From positions 806,001 through 870,000 of the forward strand of contig NW_027096012.1 in assembly GCF_040115645.1 (NCBI RefSeq): DNA of 64,000 bases. Reading direction: 5' to 3'. Both the position numbers and the translations under genes were made by a program. This DNA is from Euwallacea fornicatus. Lineage: Eukaryota; Arthropoda; Insecta; Coleoptera; Curculionidae. This document shows, piece by piece, positions 38,460 to 53,000 of the stretch. The first letter of the stretch is position 1; each line of letters opens with the position of its first letter. A model generated the notes under the pieces. The model saw nothing but the letters and a program-made list of their open reading frames with translations. It was not told where the DNA came from and did not search any database.

Positions 38460-39363
38460 AAGTACAATTTTTCTTGGAAGTTCAACAAGATGCAATCATG
38501 ATGTGTTGTGACATCTTCAAAATCTTGTCGAGCTACTTAATTTGACACTTTGTTTAACAAATTTCGTCCACATTTGCCGAAGTTACCGAGCTTCAAAGTT
38601 TGAAAAGTCACAAAATATGTGTGTTTGAGCACATATAATACTATTTTTCTTGGAAGTTCAACAAGATGCATCATGATGTGTTGTGACATCTTCAAAATCT
38701 TGTCGAGCTACTTAATTTGACACTTTGTTTAACAAATTTGGTCCATATTTGCCGAAGTTACCGAGCTTCAAAGTTTGAAAAGTCACAAAATATGTGTGTT
38801 TGAGCTCATAAAGTACTATTTTTCTTGGAAGTTCAACAAGATGCAATCATGATGTGTTGTGTCATTTTAAAGATCTCGTCGAGCTGATTAATTTGACACT
38901 TTGTTTAACAAATTTGGTCCACATTTGCCGAAGTTACCGAGCTTCAAAGTTTGAAAAGTCACAAAATATGTGTGTTTGAGCTCATAAAGTACTATTTTTC
39001 TTGGAAGTTCAACAAGATGCAATCATGATGTGTTGTGTCATTTTAAAGATCTCGTCGAGCTGATTAATTTGACACTTTGTTTAACAAATTTGGTCCACAT
39101 TTGCCGAAGTTACCGAGCTTCAAAGTTTGAAAAGTCACAAAATATGTGTGTTTGAGCTCATAAAGTACTATTTTTCTTGGAAGTTCAACAAGATGCAATC
39201 ATGATGTGTTGTGTCATTTTAAAGATGTCGTCGAGCTGATTAATTTGACACATTGTTTAACAAATTTGGTCCACATTTGCCGAAGTTACCGAGCTTCAAA
39301 GTTTGAAAAGTCACAAAATATGTGTGTTTGAGCTCATAAAGTACTATTTTTCTTGGAAGTTCA
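36198..39363 (+). repeat. Third mosaic domain (18 monomers)
   Basis: Built from b2-like monomers preceded by 'attattcttggaaattc', a4-like A monomers, one c monomer, and tails 'cataaggtac' (near 37,580 and 37,930). Two or three B monomers with 'gagctcataaag' close the domain. The rare 'tgtgagtttg' (37,039) and 'attttatag' (near 37,110) mark it. The later part is present again, 10,025 bp downstream, ending at 49,388. Confidence 0.82.
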
Positions 39364-42300
39364 ACAAGATGCAATCATGATGTGTTGTGACATCTTCAAA
39401 ATCTTGTCGAGCTACTTAATTTGACACTTTGTTTAACAAATTTCGTCCACATTTGCCGAAGTTACCGAGCTTCAAAGTTTGAAAAGTCACAAAATATGTG
39501 TGTTTGAGCACATAAAGTACAAATTTTCTTGGAAGTTCAACAAGATGCAATCATGATGTGTTGTGACATCTTCAAAATCTTGTCGAGCTACTTAATTTGA
39601 CACTTTGTTTAACAAATTTCGTCCACATTTGCCGAAGTTACCGAGCTTCAAAGTTTGAAAAGTCACAAAATATGTGTGTTTGAGCACATATACTACTATT
39701 TTTCTTGGAAGTTCAACAAGATGCATCATGATGTATTGTGACATCTTCAAAATCTTGTCGAGCTACTTAATTTGACACTTTGTTTAACAAATTTGGTCCA
39801 CATTTGCCGAAGTTACCGAGCTTCAAAGTTTGAAAAGTCACAAAATATGTGTGTTTGAGCACATAAAGTACTATTTTTCTTGGAAGTTCAACAAGATGCA
39901 ATCATGATGTGTTGTGTCATTTTAAAGATGTCGTCGAGCTGATTAATTTGACACATTGTTTAACAAATTTGGTCCACATTTGCCGAAGTTACCGAGCTTC
40001 AAAGTTTGAAAAGTCACAAAATATGTGTGTTTGAGCTCATAAAGTACTATTTTTCTTGGAAGTTCAACAAGATGCAATCATGATGTATTGTGTCATTTTA
40101 AAGATCTCGCCGAGCTGATTAATTTGACACATTGTTTAACAAATTTGGTCCACATTTGCCGAAGTTACCGAGCTTCAAAGTTTGAAAAGTCACAAAAGAT
40201 GTGTGTTTGAGCACATAAAGTACAATTTTTCTTGGAAGTTCAACAAGATGCAATCATGATGTGTTGTGACATCTTCAAAATCTTGTCGAGCTACTTAATT
40301 TGACACTTTGTTTAACAAATTTGGTCCACATTTGCCGAAGTTACCGAGCTTCAAAGTTTGAAAAGTCACAAAATATGTGTGTTTGAGCACATAAAGTACT
40401 ATTTTTCTTGGAAGTTCAACAAGATGCAATCATGATGTGTTGTGTCATTTTAAAGATGTCGTCGAGCTGATTAATTTGACACATTGTTTAACAAATTTGG
40501 TCCACATTTGCCGAAGTTACCGAGCTTCAAAGTTTGAAAAGTCACAAAATATGTGTGTTTGAGCACATAAAGTACTATTTTTCTTGGAAATTCAACAAGA
40601 TGCAATCATGATGTGTTGTGTCATTTTAAAGATCTCATCGAGCTGATTAATTTGACACATTGTTTAACAAATTTGGTCCACATTTGCCGAAGTTACCGAG
40701 CTTCAAAGTTTGAAACGTCACAAAATATGTGTGTTTGAGCACATAAAGTACTATTATTCTTGGAATTTCAACAAGATGCAATCATGATGTGTTGTGTCAT
40801 TTTAAAGATCTCGTCGAGCTGATTAATTTGACACTTTGTTTAACAAATTTGGTCCACATTTGCCGAAGTTACCGAGCTTCAAAGTTTGAAAAGTCACAAA
40901 AGATGTGTGTTTGAGCACATAAAGTACAATTTTTCTTGGAAGTTCAACAAGATGCAATCATGATGTGTTGTGACATCGTCAAAATCTTGTCGAGCTACTT
41001 AATTTGACACTTTGTTTAACAAATTTCGTCCACATTTGCCGAAGTTACCGAGCTTCAAAGTTTGAAAAGTCACAAAATATGTGTGTTTGAGCACATAAAG
41101 TACAAATTTTCTTGGAAGTTCAACAAGATGCAATCATGATGTGTTGTGTCATTTTAAAGATGTCGTCGAGCTGATTAATTTGACACATTGTTTAACAAAT
41201 TTGGTCCACATTTGCCGAAGTTACCGAGCTTCAAAGTTTGAAAAGTCACAAAATATGTGTGTTTGAGCACATAAAGTACTATTTTTCTTGGAAATTCAAC
41301 AAGATGCAATCATGATGTGTTGTGTCATTTTAAAGATCTCATCGAGCTGATTAATTTGACACATTGTTTAACAAATTTGGTCCACATTTGCCGAAGTTAC
41401 CGAGCTTCAAAGTTTGAAACGTCACAAAATATGTGTGTTTGAGCACATAAAGTACTATTATTCTTGGAATTTCAACAAGATGCAATCATGATGTGTTGTG
41501 TCATTTTAAAGATCTCGTCGAGCTGATTAATTTGACACTTTGTTTAACAAATTTGGTCCACATTTGCCGAAGTTACCGAGCTTCAAAGTTTGAAAAGTCA
41601 CAAAAGATGTGTGTTTGAGCACATAAAGTACAATTTTTCTTGGAAGTTCAACAAGATGCAATCATGATGTGTTGTGACATCGTCAAAATCTTGTCGAGCT
41701 ACTTAATTTGACACTTTGTTTAACAAATTTCGTCCACATTTGCCGAAGTTACCGAGCTTCAAAGTTTGAAAAGTCACAAAATATGTGTGTTTGAGCACAT
41801 AAAGTACAAATTTTCTTGGAAGTTCAACAAGATGCAATCATGATGTGTTGTGACATCTTCAAAATCTTGTCGAGCTACTTAATTTGACACTTTGTTTAAC
41901 AAATTTCGTCCACATTTGCCGAAGTTACCGAGCTTCAAAGTTTGAAAAGTCACAAAATATGTGTGTTTGAGCACATATACTACTATTTTTCTTGGAAGTT
42001 CAACAAGATGCATCATGATGTATTGTGACATCTTCAAAATCTTGTCGAGCTACTTAATTTGACACTTTGTTTAACAAATTTGGTCCACATTTGCCGAAGT
42101 TACCGAGCTTCAAAGTTTGAAAAGTCACAAAATATGTGTGTTTGAGCACATAAAGTACTATTTTTCTTGGAAGTTCAACAAGATGCAATCATGATGTGTT
42201 GTGTCATTTTAAAGATGTCGTCGAGCTGATTAATTTGACACATTGTTTAACAAATTTGGTCCACATTTGCCGAAGTTACCGAGCTTCAAAGTTTGAAAAG

Positions 42301-45300
42301 TCACAAAATATGTGTGTTTGAGCTCATAAAGTACTATTTTTCTTGGAAGTTCAACAAGATGCAATCATGATGTATTGTGTCATTTTAAAGATCTCGCCGA
42401 GCTGATTAATTTGACACATTGTTTAACAAATTTGGTCCACATTTGCCGAAGTTACCGAGCTTCAAAGTTTGAAACGTCACAAAATATGTGTGTTTGAGCA
42501 CATAAAGTACTATTATTCTTGGAATTTCAACAAGATGCAATCATGATGTGTTGTGTCATTTTAAAGATCTCGTCGAGCTGATTAATTTGACACTTTGTTT
42601 AACAAATTTGGTCCACATTTGCCGAAGTTACCGAGCTTCAAAGTTTGAAAAGTCACAAAAGATGTGTGTTTGAGCACATAAAGTACAATTTTTCTTGGAA
42701 GTTCAACAAGATGCAATCATGATGTGTTGTGACATCTTCAAAATCTTGTCGAGCTACTTAATTTGACACTTTGTTTAACAAATTTCGTCCACATTTGCCG
42801 AAGTTACCGAGCTTCAAAGTTTGAAAAGTCACAAAATATGTGTGTTTGAGCACATAAAGTACAAATTTTCTTGGAAGTTCAACAAGATGCAATCATGATG
42901 TGTTGTGACATCTTCAAAATCTTGTCGAGCTACTTAATTTGACACTTTGTTTAACAAATTTCGTCCACATTTGCCGAAGTTACCGAGCTTCAAAGTTTGA
43001 AAAGTCACAAAATATGTGTGTTTGAGCACATAAAGTACAAATTTTCTTGGAAGTTCAACAAGATGCAATCATGATGTGTTGTGACATCTTCAAAATCTTG
43101 TCGAGCTACTTAATTTGACACTTTGTTTAACAAATTTCGTCCACATTTGCCGAAGTTACCGAGCTTCAAAGTTTGAAAAGTCACAAAATATGTGTGTTTG
43201 AGCACATATACTACTATTTTTCTTGGAAGTTCAACAAGATGCATCATGATGTATTGTGACATCTTCAAAATCTTGTCGAGCTACTTAATTTGACACTTTG
43301 TTTAACAAATTTGGTCCACATTTGCCGAAGTTACCGAGCTTCAAAGTTTGAAAAGTCACAAAATATGTGTGTTTGAGCACATAAAGTACTATTTTTCTTG
43401 GAAGTTCAACAAGATGCAATCATGATGTGTTGTGTCATTTTAAAGATGTCGTCGAGCTGATTAATTTGACACATTGTTTAACAAATTTGGTCCACATTTG
43501 CCGAAGTTACCGAGCTTCAAAGTTTGAAAAGTCACAAAATATGTGTGTTTGAGCTCATAAAGTACTATTTTTCTTGGAAGTTCAACAAGATGCAATCATG
43601 ATGTATTGTGTCATTTTAAAGATCTCGCCGAGCTGATTAATTTGACACATTGTTTAACAAATTTGGTCCACATTTGCCGAAGTTACCGAGCTTCAAAGTT
43701 TGAAAAGTCACAAAAGATGTGTGTTTGAGCACATAAAGTACAATTTTTCTTGGAAGTTCAACAAGATGCAATCATGATGTGTTGTGACATCTTCAAAATC
43801 TTGTCGAGCTACTTAATTTGACACTTTGTTTAACAAATTTGGTCCACATTTGCCGAAGTTACCGAGCTTCAAAGTTTGAAAAGTCACAAAATATGTGTGT
43901 TTGAGCACATAAAGTACTATTTTTCTTGGAAGTTCAACAAGATGCAATCATGATGTGTTGTGTCATTTTAAAGATGTCGTCGAGCTGATTAATTTGACAC
44001 ATTGTTTAACAAATTTGGTCCACATTTGCCGAAGTTACCGAGCTTCAAAGTTTGAAAAGTCACAAAATATGTGTGTTTGAGCACATAAAGTACTATTATT
44101 CTTGGAAATTCAACAAGATGCAATCATGATGTGTTGTGTCATTTTAAAGATCTCGTCGAGCTGATTAATTTGACACTTTGTTTAACAAATTTGGTCCACA
44201 TTTGCCGAAGTTACCGAGCTTCAAAGTTTGAAAAGTCACAAAAGATGTGTGTTTGAGCACATAAAGTACAATTTTTCTTGGAAGTTCAACAAGATGCAAT
44301 CATGATGTGTTGTGACATCTTCAAAATCTTGTCGAGCTACTTAATTTGACACTTTGTTTAACAAATTTGGTCCACATTTGCCGAAGTTACCGAGCTTCAA
44401 AGTTTGAAAAGTCACAAAATATGTGAGTTTGAGCTCATAAAGTACTATTTTTCTTGGAAGTTCAACAAGATGCAATCATGATGTGTTGTGTCATTTTATA
44501 GATCTCGTCGAGCTGATTAATTTGACACTTTGTTTAACAAATTTGGTCCACATTTGCCGAAGTTACCGAGCTTCAAAGTTTGAAGAGCCTCAAAAGATGT
44601 GTGTTTGAGCACATATAGTACTATTTTTCTTGGAAGTTCAACAAGATGCATCATGATGTGTTGTGACATCTTCAAAATCTTGTCGAGCTACTTAATTTGA
44701 CACTTTGTTTAACAAATTTGGTCCACATTTGCCGAAGTTACCGAGCTTCAAAGTTTGAAACGTCACAAAATATGTGTGTTTGAGCACATAAAGTACTATT
44801 ATTCTTGGAAATTCAACAAGATGCAATCATGATGTGTTGTGTCATTTTAAAGATCTCGTCGAGCTGATTAATTTGACACTTTGTTTAACAAATTTGGTCC
44901 ACATTTGCCGAAGTTACCGAGCTTCAAAGTTTGAAAAGTCACAAAAGATGTGTGTTTGAGCACATAAGGTACAATTTTTCTTGGAAGTTCAACAAGATGC
45001 AATCATGATGTGTTGTGACATCTTCAAAATCTTGTCGAGCTACTTAATTTGACACTTTGTTTAACAAATTTGGTCCACATTTGCCGAAGTTACCGAGCTT
45101 CAAAGTTTGAAAAGTCACAAAATATGTGTGTTTGAGCACATAAAGTACTATTTTTCTTGGAAGTTCAACAAGATGCAATCATGATGTGTTGTGACATCTT
45201 CAAAATCTTGTCGAGCTACTTAATTTGACACTTTGTTTAACAAATTTGGTCCACATTTGCCGAAGTTACCGAGCTTCAAAGTTTGAAAAGTCACAAAATA

Positions 45301-45846
45301 TGTGTGTTTGAGCACATAAGGTACAATTTTTCTTGGAAGTTCAACAAGATGCAATCATGATGTGTTGTGACATCTTCAAAATCTTGTCGAGCTACTTAAT
45401 TTGACACTTTGTTTAACAAATTTGGTCCACATTTGCCGAAGTTACCGAGCTTCAAAATTTGAAAAGTCACAAAATATGTGTGTTTGAGCACATAAAGTAC
45501 TATTATTCTTGGAAATTCAACAAGATGCAATCATGATGTGTTGTGTCATTTTAAAGATCTCGTCGAGCTGATTAATTTGACACTTTGTTTAACAAATTTG
45601 GTCCACATTTGCCGAAGTTACCGAGCTTCAAAGTTTGAAAAGTCACAAAAGATGTGTGTTTGAGCACATAAAGTACAATTTTTCTTGGAAGTTCAACAAG
45701 ATGCAATCATGATGTGTTGTGACATCTTCAAAATCTTGTCGAGCTACTTAATTTGACACTTTGTTTAACAAATTTCGTCCACATTTGCCGAAGTTACCGA
45801 GCTTCAAAGTTTGAAAAGTCACAAAATATGTGTGTTTGAGCACATA
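39364..45846 (+). repeat. Segmental duplicate copy 2 (offset 7,387 bp)
   Basis: Copy of 31,977-38,459. It starts as regular HOR (a1-a2-a3-b3-b4-a4-b5 and so on) and passes into the third mosaic type at about 44,100. The copy thus carries a domain border with it, as the 17,229-bp duplicate does. Confidence 0.84.
43058..45695 (+). repeat. 15-monomer tandem unit, copy A (2,638 bp)
   Basis: Followed directly by copy B at 45,696. Markers 'tgtgagtttg' (44,426 and 47,064), 'attattcttggaaattc' (44,098 and 46,736) and 'catatactac' (43,207 and 45,845) are each 2,638 bp apart. The length equals 15 x 176 - 2, consistent with two short monomers per unit (a3 and one s-type). Part of copy A overlaps the 7,387-bp duplicate, so the tandem step came after it or together with it. 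Confidence 0.87.
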
Positions 45847-48333
45847 TACTACTATTTTTCTTGGAAGTTCAACAAGATGCATCATGATGTATTGTGACAT
45901 CTTCAAAATCTTGTCGAGCTACTTAATTTGACACTTTGTTTAACAAATTTGGTCCACATTTGCCGAAGTTACCGAGCTTCAAAGTTTGAAAAGTCACAAA
46001 ATATGTGTGTTTGAGCACATAAAGTACTATTTTTCTTGGAAGTTCAACAAGATGCAATCATGATGTGTTGTGTCATTTTAAAGATGTCGTCGAGCTGATT
46101 AATTTGACACATTGTTTAACAAATTTGGTCCACATTTGCCGAAGTTACCGAGCTTCAAAGTTTGAAAAGTCACAAAATATGTGTGTTTGAGCTCATAAAG
46201 TACTATTTTTCTTGGAAGTTCAACAAGATGCAATCATGATGTATTGTGTCATTTTAAAGATCTCGCCGAGCTGATTAATTTGACACATTGTTTAACAAAT
46301 TTGGTCCACATTTGCCGAAGTTACCGAGCTTCAAAGTTTGAAAAGTCACAAAAGATGTGTGTTTGAGCACATAAAGTACAATTTTTCTTGGAAGTTCAAC
46401 AAGATGCAATCATGATGTGTTGTGACATCTTCAAAATCTTGTCGAGCTACTTAATTTGACACTTTGTTTAACAAATTTGGTCCACATTTGCCGAAGTTAC
46501 CGAGCTTCAAAGTTTGAAAAGTCACAAAATATGTGTGTTTGAGCACATAAAGTACTATTTTTCTTGGAAGTTCAACAAGATGCAATCATGATGTGTTGTG
46601 TCATTTTAAAGATGTCGTCGAGCTGATTAATTTGACACATTGTTTAACAAATTTGGTCCACATTTGCCGAAGTTACCGAGCTTCAAAGTTTGAAAAGTCA
46701 CAAAATATGTGTGTTTGAGCACATAAAGTACTATTATTCTTGGAAATTCAACAAGATGCAATCATGATGTGTTGTGTCATTTTAAAGATCTCGTCGAGCT
46801 GATTAATTTGACACTTTGTTTAACAAATTTGGTCCACATTTGCCGAAGTTACCGAGCTTCAAAGTTTGAAAAGTCACAAAAGATGTGTGTTTGAGCACAT
46901 AAAGTACAATTTTTCTTGGAAGTTCAACAAGATGCAATCATGATGTGTTGTGACATCTTCAAAATCTTGTCGAGCTACTTAATTTGACACTTTGTTTAAC
47001 AAATTTGGTCCACATTTGCCGAAGTTACCGAGCTTCAAAGTTTGAAAAGTCACAAAATATGTGAGTTTGAGCTCATAAAGTACTATTTTTCTTGGAAGTT
47101 CAACAAGATGCAATCATGATGTGTTGTGTCATTTTATAGATCTCGTCGAGCTGATTAATTTGACACTTTGTTTAACAAATTTGGTCCACATTTGCCGAAG
47201 TTACCGAGCTTCAAAGTTTGAAGAGCCTCAAAAGATGTGTGTTTGAGCACATATAGTACTATTTTTCTTGGAAGTTCAACAAGATGCATCATGATGTGTT
47301 GTGACATCTTCAAAATCTTGTCGAGCTACTTAATTTGACACTTTGTTTAACAAATTTGGTCCACATTTGCCGAAGTTACCGAGCTTCAAAGTTTGAAACG
47401 TCACAAAATATGTGTGTTTGAGCACATAAAGTACTATTATTCTTGGAAATTCAACAAGATGCAATCATGATGTGTTGTGTCATTTTAAAGATCTCGTCGA
47501 GCTGATTAATTTGACACTTTGTTTAACAAATTTGGTCCACATTTGCCGAAGTTACCGAGCTTCAAAGTTTGAAAAGTCACAAAAGATGTGTGTTTGAGCA
47601 CATAAGGTACAATTTTTCTTGGAAGTTCAACAAGATGCAATCATGATGTGTTGTGACATCTTCAAAATCTTGTCGAGCTACTTAATTTGACACTTTGTTT
47701 AACAAATTTGGTCCACATTTGCCGAAGTTACCGAGCTTCAAAGTTTGAAAAGTCACAAAATATGTGTGTTTGAGCACATAAAGTACTATTTTTCTTGGAA
47801 GTTCAACAAGATGCAATCATGATGTGTTGTGACATCTTCAAAATCTTGTCGAGCTACTTAATTTGACACTTTGTTTAACAAATTTGGTCCACATTTGCCG
47901 AAGTTACCGAGCTTCAAAGTTTGAAAAGTCACAAAATATGTGTGTTTGAGCACATAAGGTACAATTTTTCTTGGAAGTTCAACAAGATGCAATCATGATG
48001 TGTTGTGACATCTTCAAAATCTTGTCGAGCTACTTAATTTGACACTTTGTTTAACAAATTTGGTCCACATTTGCCGAAGTTACCGAGCTTCAAAATTTGA
48101 AAAGTCACAAAATATGTGTGTTTGAGCACATAAAGTACTATTATTCTTGGAAATTCAACAAGATGCAATCATGATGTGTTGTGTCATTTTAAAGATCTCG
48201 TCGAGCTGATTAATTTGACACTTTGTTTAACAAATTTGGTCCACATTTGCCGAAGTTACCGAGCTTCAAAGTTTGAAAAGTCACAAAAGATGTGTGTTTG
48301 AGCACATAAAGTACAATTTTTCTTGGAAGTTCA
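45696..48333 (+). repeat. 15-monomer tandem unit, copy B (2,638 bp)
   Basis: Second copy of the 15-mer. Sequence identity continues past its end for part of a monomer, to about 48,484, where the tail 'cataaagtac' replaces 'catatactac'. From its later part to 49,388 it follows 36,7xx-39,363 at an offset of 10,025 bp (7,387 + 2,638). Confidence 0.86.
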
Positions 48334-50090
48334 ACAAGATGCAATCATGATGTGTTGTGACATCTTCAAAATCTTGTCGAGCTACTTAATTTGACACTTT
48401 GTTTAACAAATTTCGTCCACATTTGCCGAAGTTACCGAGCTTCAAAGTTTGAAAAGTCACAAAATATGTGTGTTTGAGCACATAAAGTACAATTTTTCTT
48501 GGAAGTTCAACAAGATGCAATCATGATGTGTTGTGACATCTTCAAAATCTTGTCGAGCTACTTAATTTGACACTTTGTTTAACAAATTTCGTCCACATTT
48601 GCCGAAGTTACCGAGCTTCAAAGTTTGAAAAGTCACAAAATATGTGTGTTTGAGCACATATAATACTATTTTTCTTGGAAGTTCAACAAGATGCATCATG
48701 ATGTGTTGTGACATCTTCAAAATCTTGTCGAGCTACTTAATTTGACACTTTGTTTAACAAATTTGGTCCATATTTGCCGAAGTTACCGAGCTTCAAAGTT
48801 TGAAAAGTCACAAAATATGTGTGTTTGAGCTCATAAAGTACTATTTTTCTTGGAAGTTCAACAAGATGCAATCATGATGTGTTGTGTCATTTTAAAGATC
48901 TCGTCGAGCTGATTAATTTGACACTTTGTTTAACAAATTTGGTCCACATTTGCCGAAGTTACCGAGCTTCAAAGTTTGAAAAGTCACAAAATATGTGTGT
49001 TTGAGCTCATAAAGTACTATTTTTCTTGGAAGTTCAACAAGATGCAATCATGATGTGTTGTGTCATTTTAAAGATCTCGTCGAGCTGATTAATTTGACAC
49101 TTTGTTTAACAAATTTGGTCCACATTTGCCGAAGTTACCGAGCTTCAAAGTTTGAAAAGTCACAAAATATGTGTGTTTGAGCTCATAAAGTACTATTTTT
49201 CTTGGAAGTTCAACAAGATGCAATCATGATGTGTTGTGTCATTTTAAAGATGTCGTCGAGCTGATTAATTTGACACATTGTTTAACAAATTTGGTCCACA
49301 TTTGCCGAAGTTACCGAGCTTCAAAGTTTGAAAAGTCACAAAATATGTGTGTTTGAGCTCATAAAGTACTATTTTTCTTGGAAGTTCAACAAGATGCAAT
49401 CATGATGTGTTGTGTCATTTTAAAGATCTCGTCGAGCTGATTAATTTGACACTTTGTTTAACAAATTTGGTCCACATTTGCCGAAGTTACCGAGCTTCAA
49501 AGTTTGAAGAGCCTCAAAAGATGTGTGTTTGAGCACATATAGTACTATTTTTCTTGGAAGGTCAACAAGATGCATCATGATGTGTTGTGACATCTTCAAA
49601 ATCTTGTCGAGCTACTTAATTTGACACTTTGTTTAACAAATTTGGCCCACATTTGCCGAAGTTACCGAGCTTCAAAGTTTGAAAAGTCACAAAATATGTG
49701 TGTTTGAGCACATAAAGTACTATTTTTCTTGGAAGTTCAACAAGATGCAATCATGATGTGTTATGTCATTTTAAAGATCTCGTCGAGCTGATTAATTTGA
49801 CACTTTGTTTAACAAATTTGGTCCACATTTGCCGAAGTTACCGAGCTTCAAAGTTTGAAGAGCCTCAAAAGATGTGTGTTTGAGCACATATAATACTATT
49901 TTTCTTGGAAGTTCAACAAGATGCATCATGATGTGTTGTGACATCTTCAAAATCTTGTCGAGCTACTTAATTTGACACTTTGTTTAACAAATTTGGCCCA
50001 CATTTGCCGAAGTTACCGAGCTTCAAAGTTTGAAAAGTCACAAAATATGTGTGTTTGAGCACATAAAGTACTATTTTTCTTGGAAATTCA

Positions 50091-53000
50091 ACAAGATGCA
50101 GTCGTGATGTGTTGTGACATCTTCAAAATCTTGTCGAGCTACTTAATTTGACACTTTGTTTAACAAATTTGGTCCACATTTGCCGAAGTTACCGAGCTTC
50201 AAAGTTTGAAGAGCCTCAAAAGATGTGTGTTTGAGCACATATAATACTATTTTTCTTGGAAGTTCAACAAGATGCATCATGATGTGTTGTGACATCTTCA
50301 AAATCTTGTCAAGCTACTTGATTTGACACTTTGTTTAACAAATTTGGCCCACATTTGCCGAAGTTACCGAGCTTCAAAGTTTGAAAAGTCACAAAATATG
50401 TGTGTTTGAGCACATATAATACTATTTTTCTTGGAAGTTCAACAAGATGCATCATGATGTGTTGTGACATCTTCAAAATCTTGTCGAGCTACTTAATTTG
50501 ACACTTTGTTTAACAAATTTGGTCCACATTTGCCGAAGTTACCGAGCTTCAAAGTTTGAAAAGTCACAAAAGATGTGTGTTTGAGCACATAAAGTACAAT
50601 TTTTCTTGGAAATTCAACAAGATGCATCATGATGTATTGTGACATCTTCAAAATCTTGTCGAGCTACTTAATTTGACACTTTGTTTAACAAATTTGGTCC
50701 ATATTTGCCGAAGTTACCGAGCTTCAAAGTTTGAAAAGTCACAAAATATGTGTGTTTGAGCACATAAAGTACTATTTTTCTTGGAAGTTCAACAAGATGC
50801 AATCATGATGTGTTATGTCATTTTAAAGATGTCGTCGAGCTGATTAATTTGACACATTGTTTAACAAATTTGGTCCACATTTGCCGAAGTTACCGAGCTT
50901 CAAAGTTTGAAAAGTCACAAAATATGTGTGTTTGAGCTCATAAAGTACTATTTTTCTTGGAAGTTCAACAAGATGCAATCATGATGTGTTGTGACATCTT
51001 CAAAATCTTGTCGAGCTACTTAATTTGACACTTTGTTTAACAAATTTGGCCCACATTTGCCGAAGTTACCGAGCTTCAAAGTTTGAAAAGTCACAAAATA
51101 TGTGTGTTTGAGCACATATAATACTATTTTTCTTGGAAGTTCAACAAGATGCATCATGATGTGTTGTGACATCTTCAAAATCTTGTCGAGCTACTTAATT
51201 TGACACTTTGTTTCACAAATTTGGTCCATATTTGCCGAAGTTACCGAGCTTCAAAGTTTGAAAAGTCACAAAAGATGTGTGTTTGAGCACATAAAGTACT
51301 ATTTTTCTTGGAAGTTCAACAAGATGCAATCATGATGTGTTATGTCATTTTAAAGATGTCGTCGAGCTGATTAATTTGACACATTGTTTAACAAATTTGG
51401 TCCACATTTGCCGAAGTTACCGAGCTTCAAAGTTTGAAAAGTCACAAAATATGTGTGTTTGAGCTCATAAAGTACTATTTTTCTTGGAAGTTCAACAAGA
51501 TGCAATCATGATGTGTTGTGACATCTTCAAAATCTTGTCGAGCTACTTAATTTGACACTTTGTTTAACAAATTTGGCCCACATTTGCCGAAGTTACCGAG
51601 CTTCAAAGTTTGAAAAGTCACAAAATATGTGTGTTTGAGCACATATAATACTATTTTTCTTGGAAGTTCAACAAGATGCATCATGATGTGTTGTGACATC
51701 TTCAAAATCTTGTCAAGCTACTTAATTTGACACTTTATTTAACAAATTTGGCCCACATTTGCCGAAGTTACCGAGCTTCAAAGTTTGAAAAGTCACAAAA
51801 TATGTGTGTTTGAGCACATATAATACTATTTTTCTTGGAAATTCAACAAGATGCAATCGTGATGTGTTGTGACATCTTCAAAATCTTGTCGAGCTACTTA
51901 ATTTGACACTTTGTTTAACAAATTTCGTCCACATTTGCCGAAGTTACCGAGCTTCAAAGTTTGAAAAGTCACAAAATATGTGTGTTTGAGCACATAAAGT
52001 ACAAATTTTCTTGGAAGTTCAACAAGATGCAATCATGATGTGTTGTGACATCTTCAAAATCTTGTCGAGCTACTTAATTTGACACTTTGTTTAACAAATT
52101 TCGTCCACATTTGCCGAAGTTACCGAGCTTCAAAGTTTGAAAAGTCACAAAATATGTGTGTTTGAGCACATATACTACTATTTTTCTTGGAAGTTCAACA
52201 AGATGCATCATGATGTATTGTGACATCTTCAAAATCTTGTCGAGCTACTTAATTTGACACTTTGTTTAACAAATTTGGTCCACATTTGCCGAAGTTACCG
52301 AGCTTCAAAGTTTGAAAAGTCACAAAAGATGTGTGTTTGAGCACATAAAGTACAATTTTTCTTGGAAGTTCAACAAGATGCAATCATGATGTGTTGTGAC
52401 ATCTTCAAAATCTTGTCGAGCTACTTAATTTGACACTTTGTTTAACAAATTTGGTCCACATTTGCCGAAGTTACCGAGCTTCAAAGTTTGAAGAGCCTCA
52501 AAAGATGTGTGTTTGAGCACATATAGTACTATTTTTCTTGGAAGTTCAACAAGATGCATCATGATGTGTTGTGACATCTTCAAAATCTTGTCGAGCTACT
52601 TAATTTGACACTTTGTTTAACAAATTTGGTCCACATTTGCCGAAGTTACCGAGCTTCAAAGTTTGAAACGTCACAAAATATGTGTGTTTGAGCACATAAA
52701 GTACTATTATTCTTGGAAATTCAACAAGATGCAATCATGATGTGTTGTGTCATTTTAAAGATCTCGTCGAGCTGATTAATTTGACACTTTGTTTAACAAA
52801 TTTGGTCCACATTTGCCGAAGTTACCGAGCTTCAAAGTTTGAAAAGTCACAAAATATGTGTGTTTGAGCACATAAAGTACTATTTTTCTTGGAAGTTCAA
52901 CAAGATGCAATCATGATGTGTTGTGTCATTTTAAAGATCTCGTCGAGCTGATTAATTTGACACTTTGTTTAACAAATTTGGTCCACATTTGCCGAAGTTA

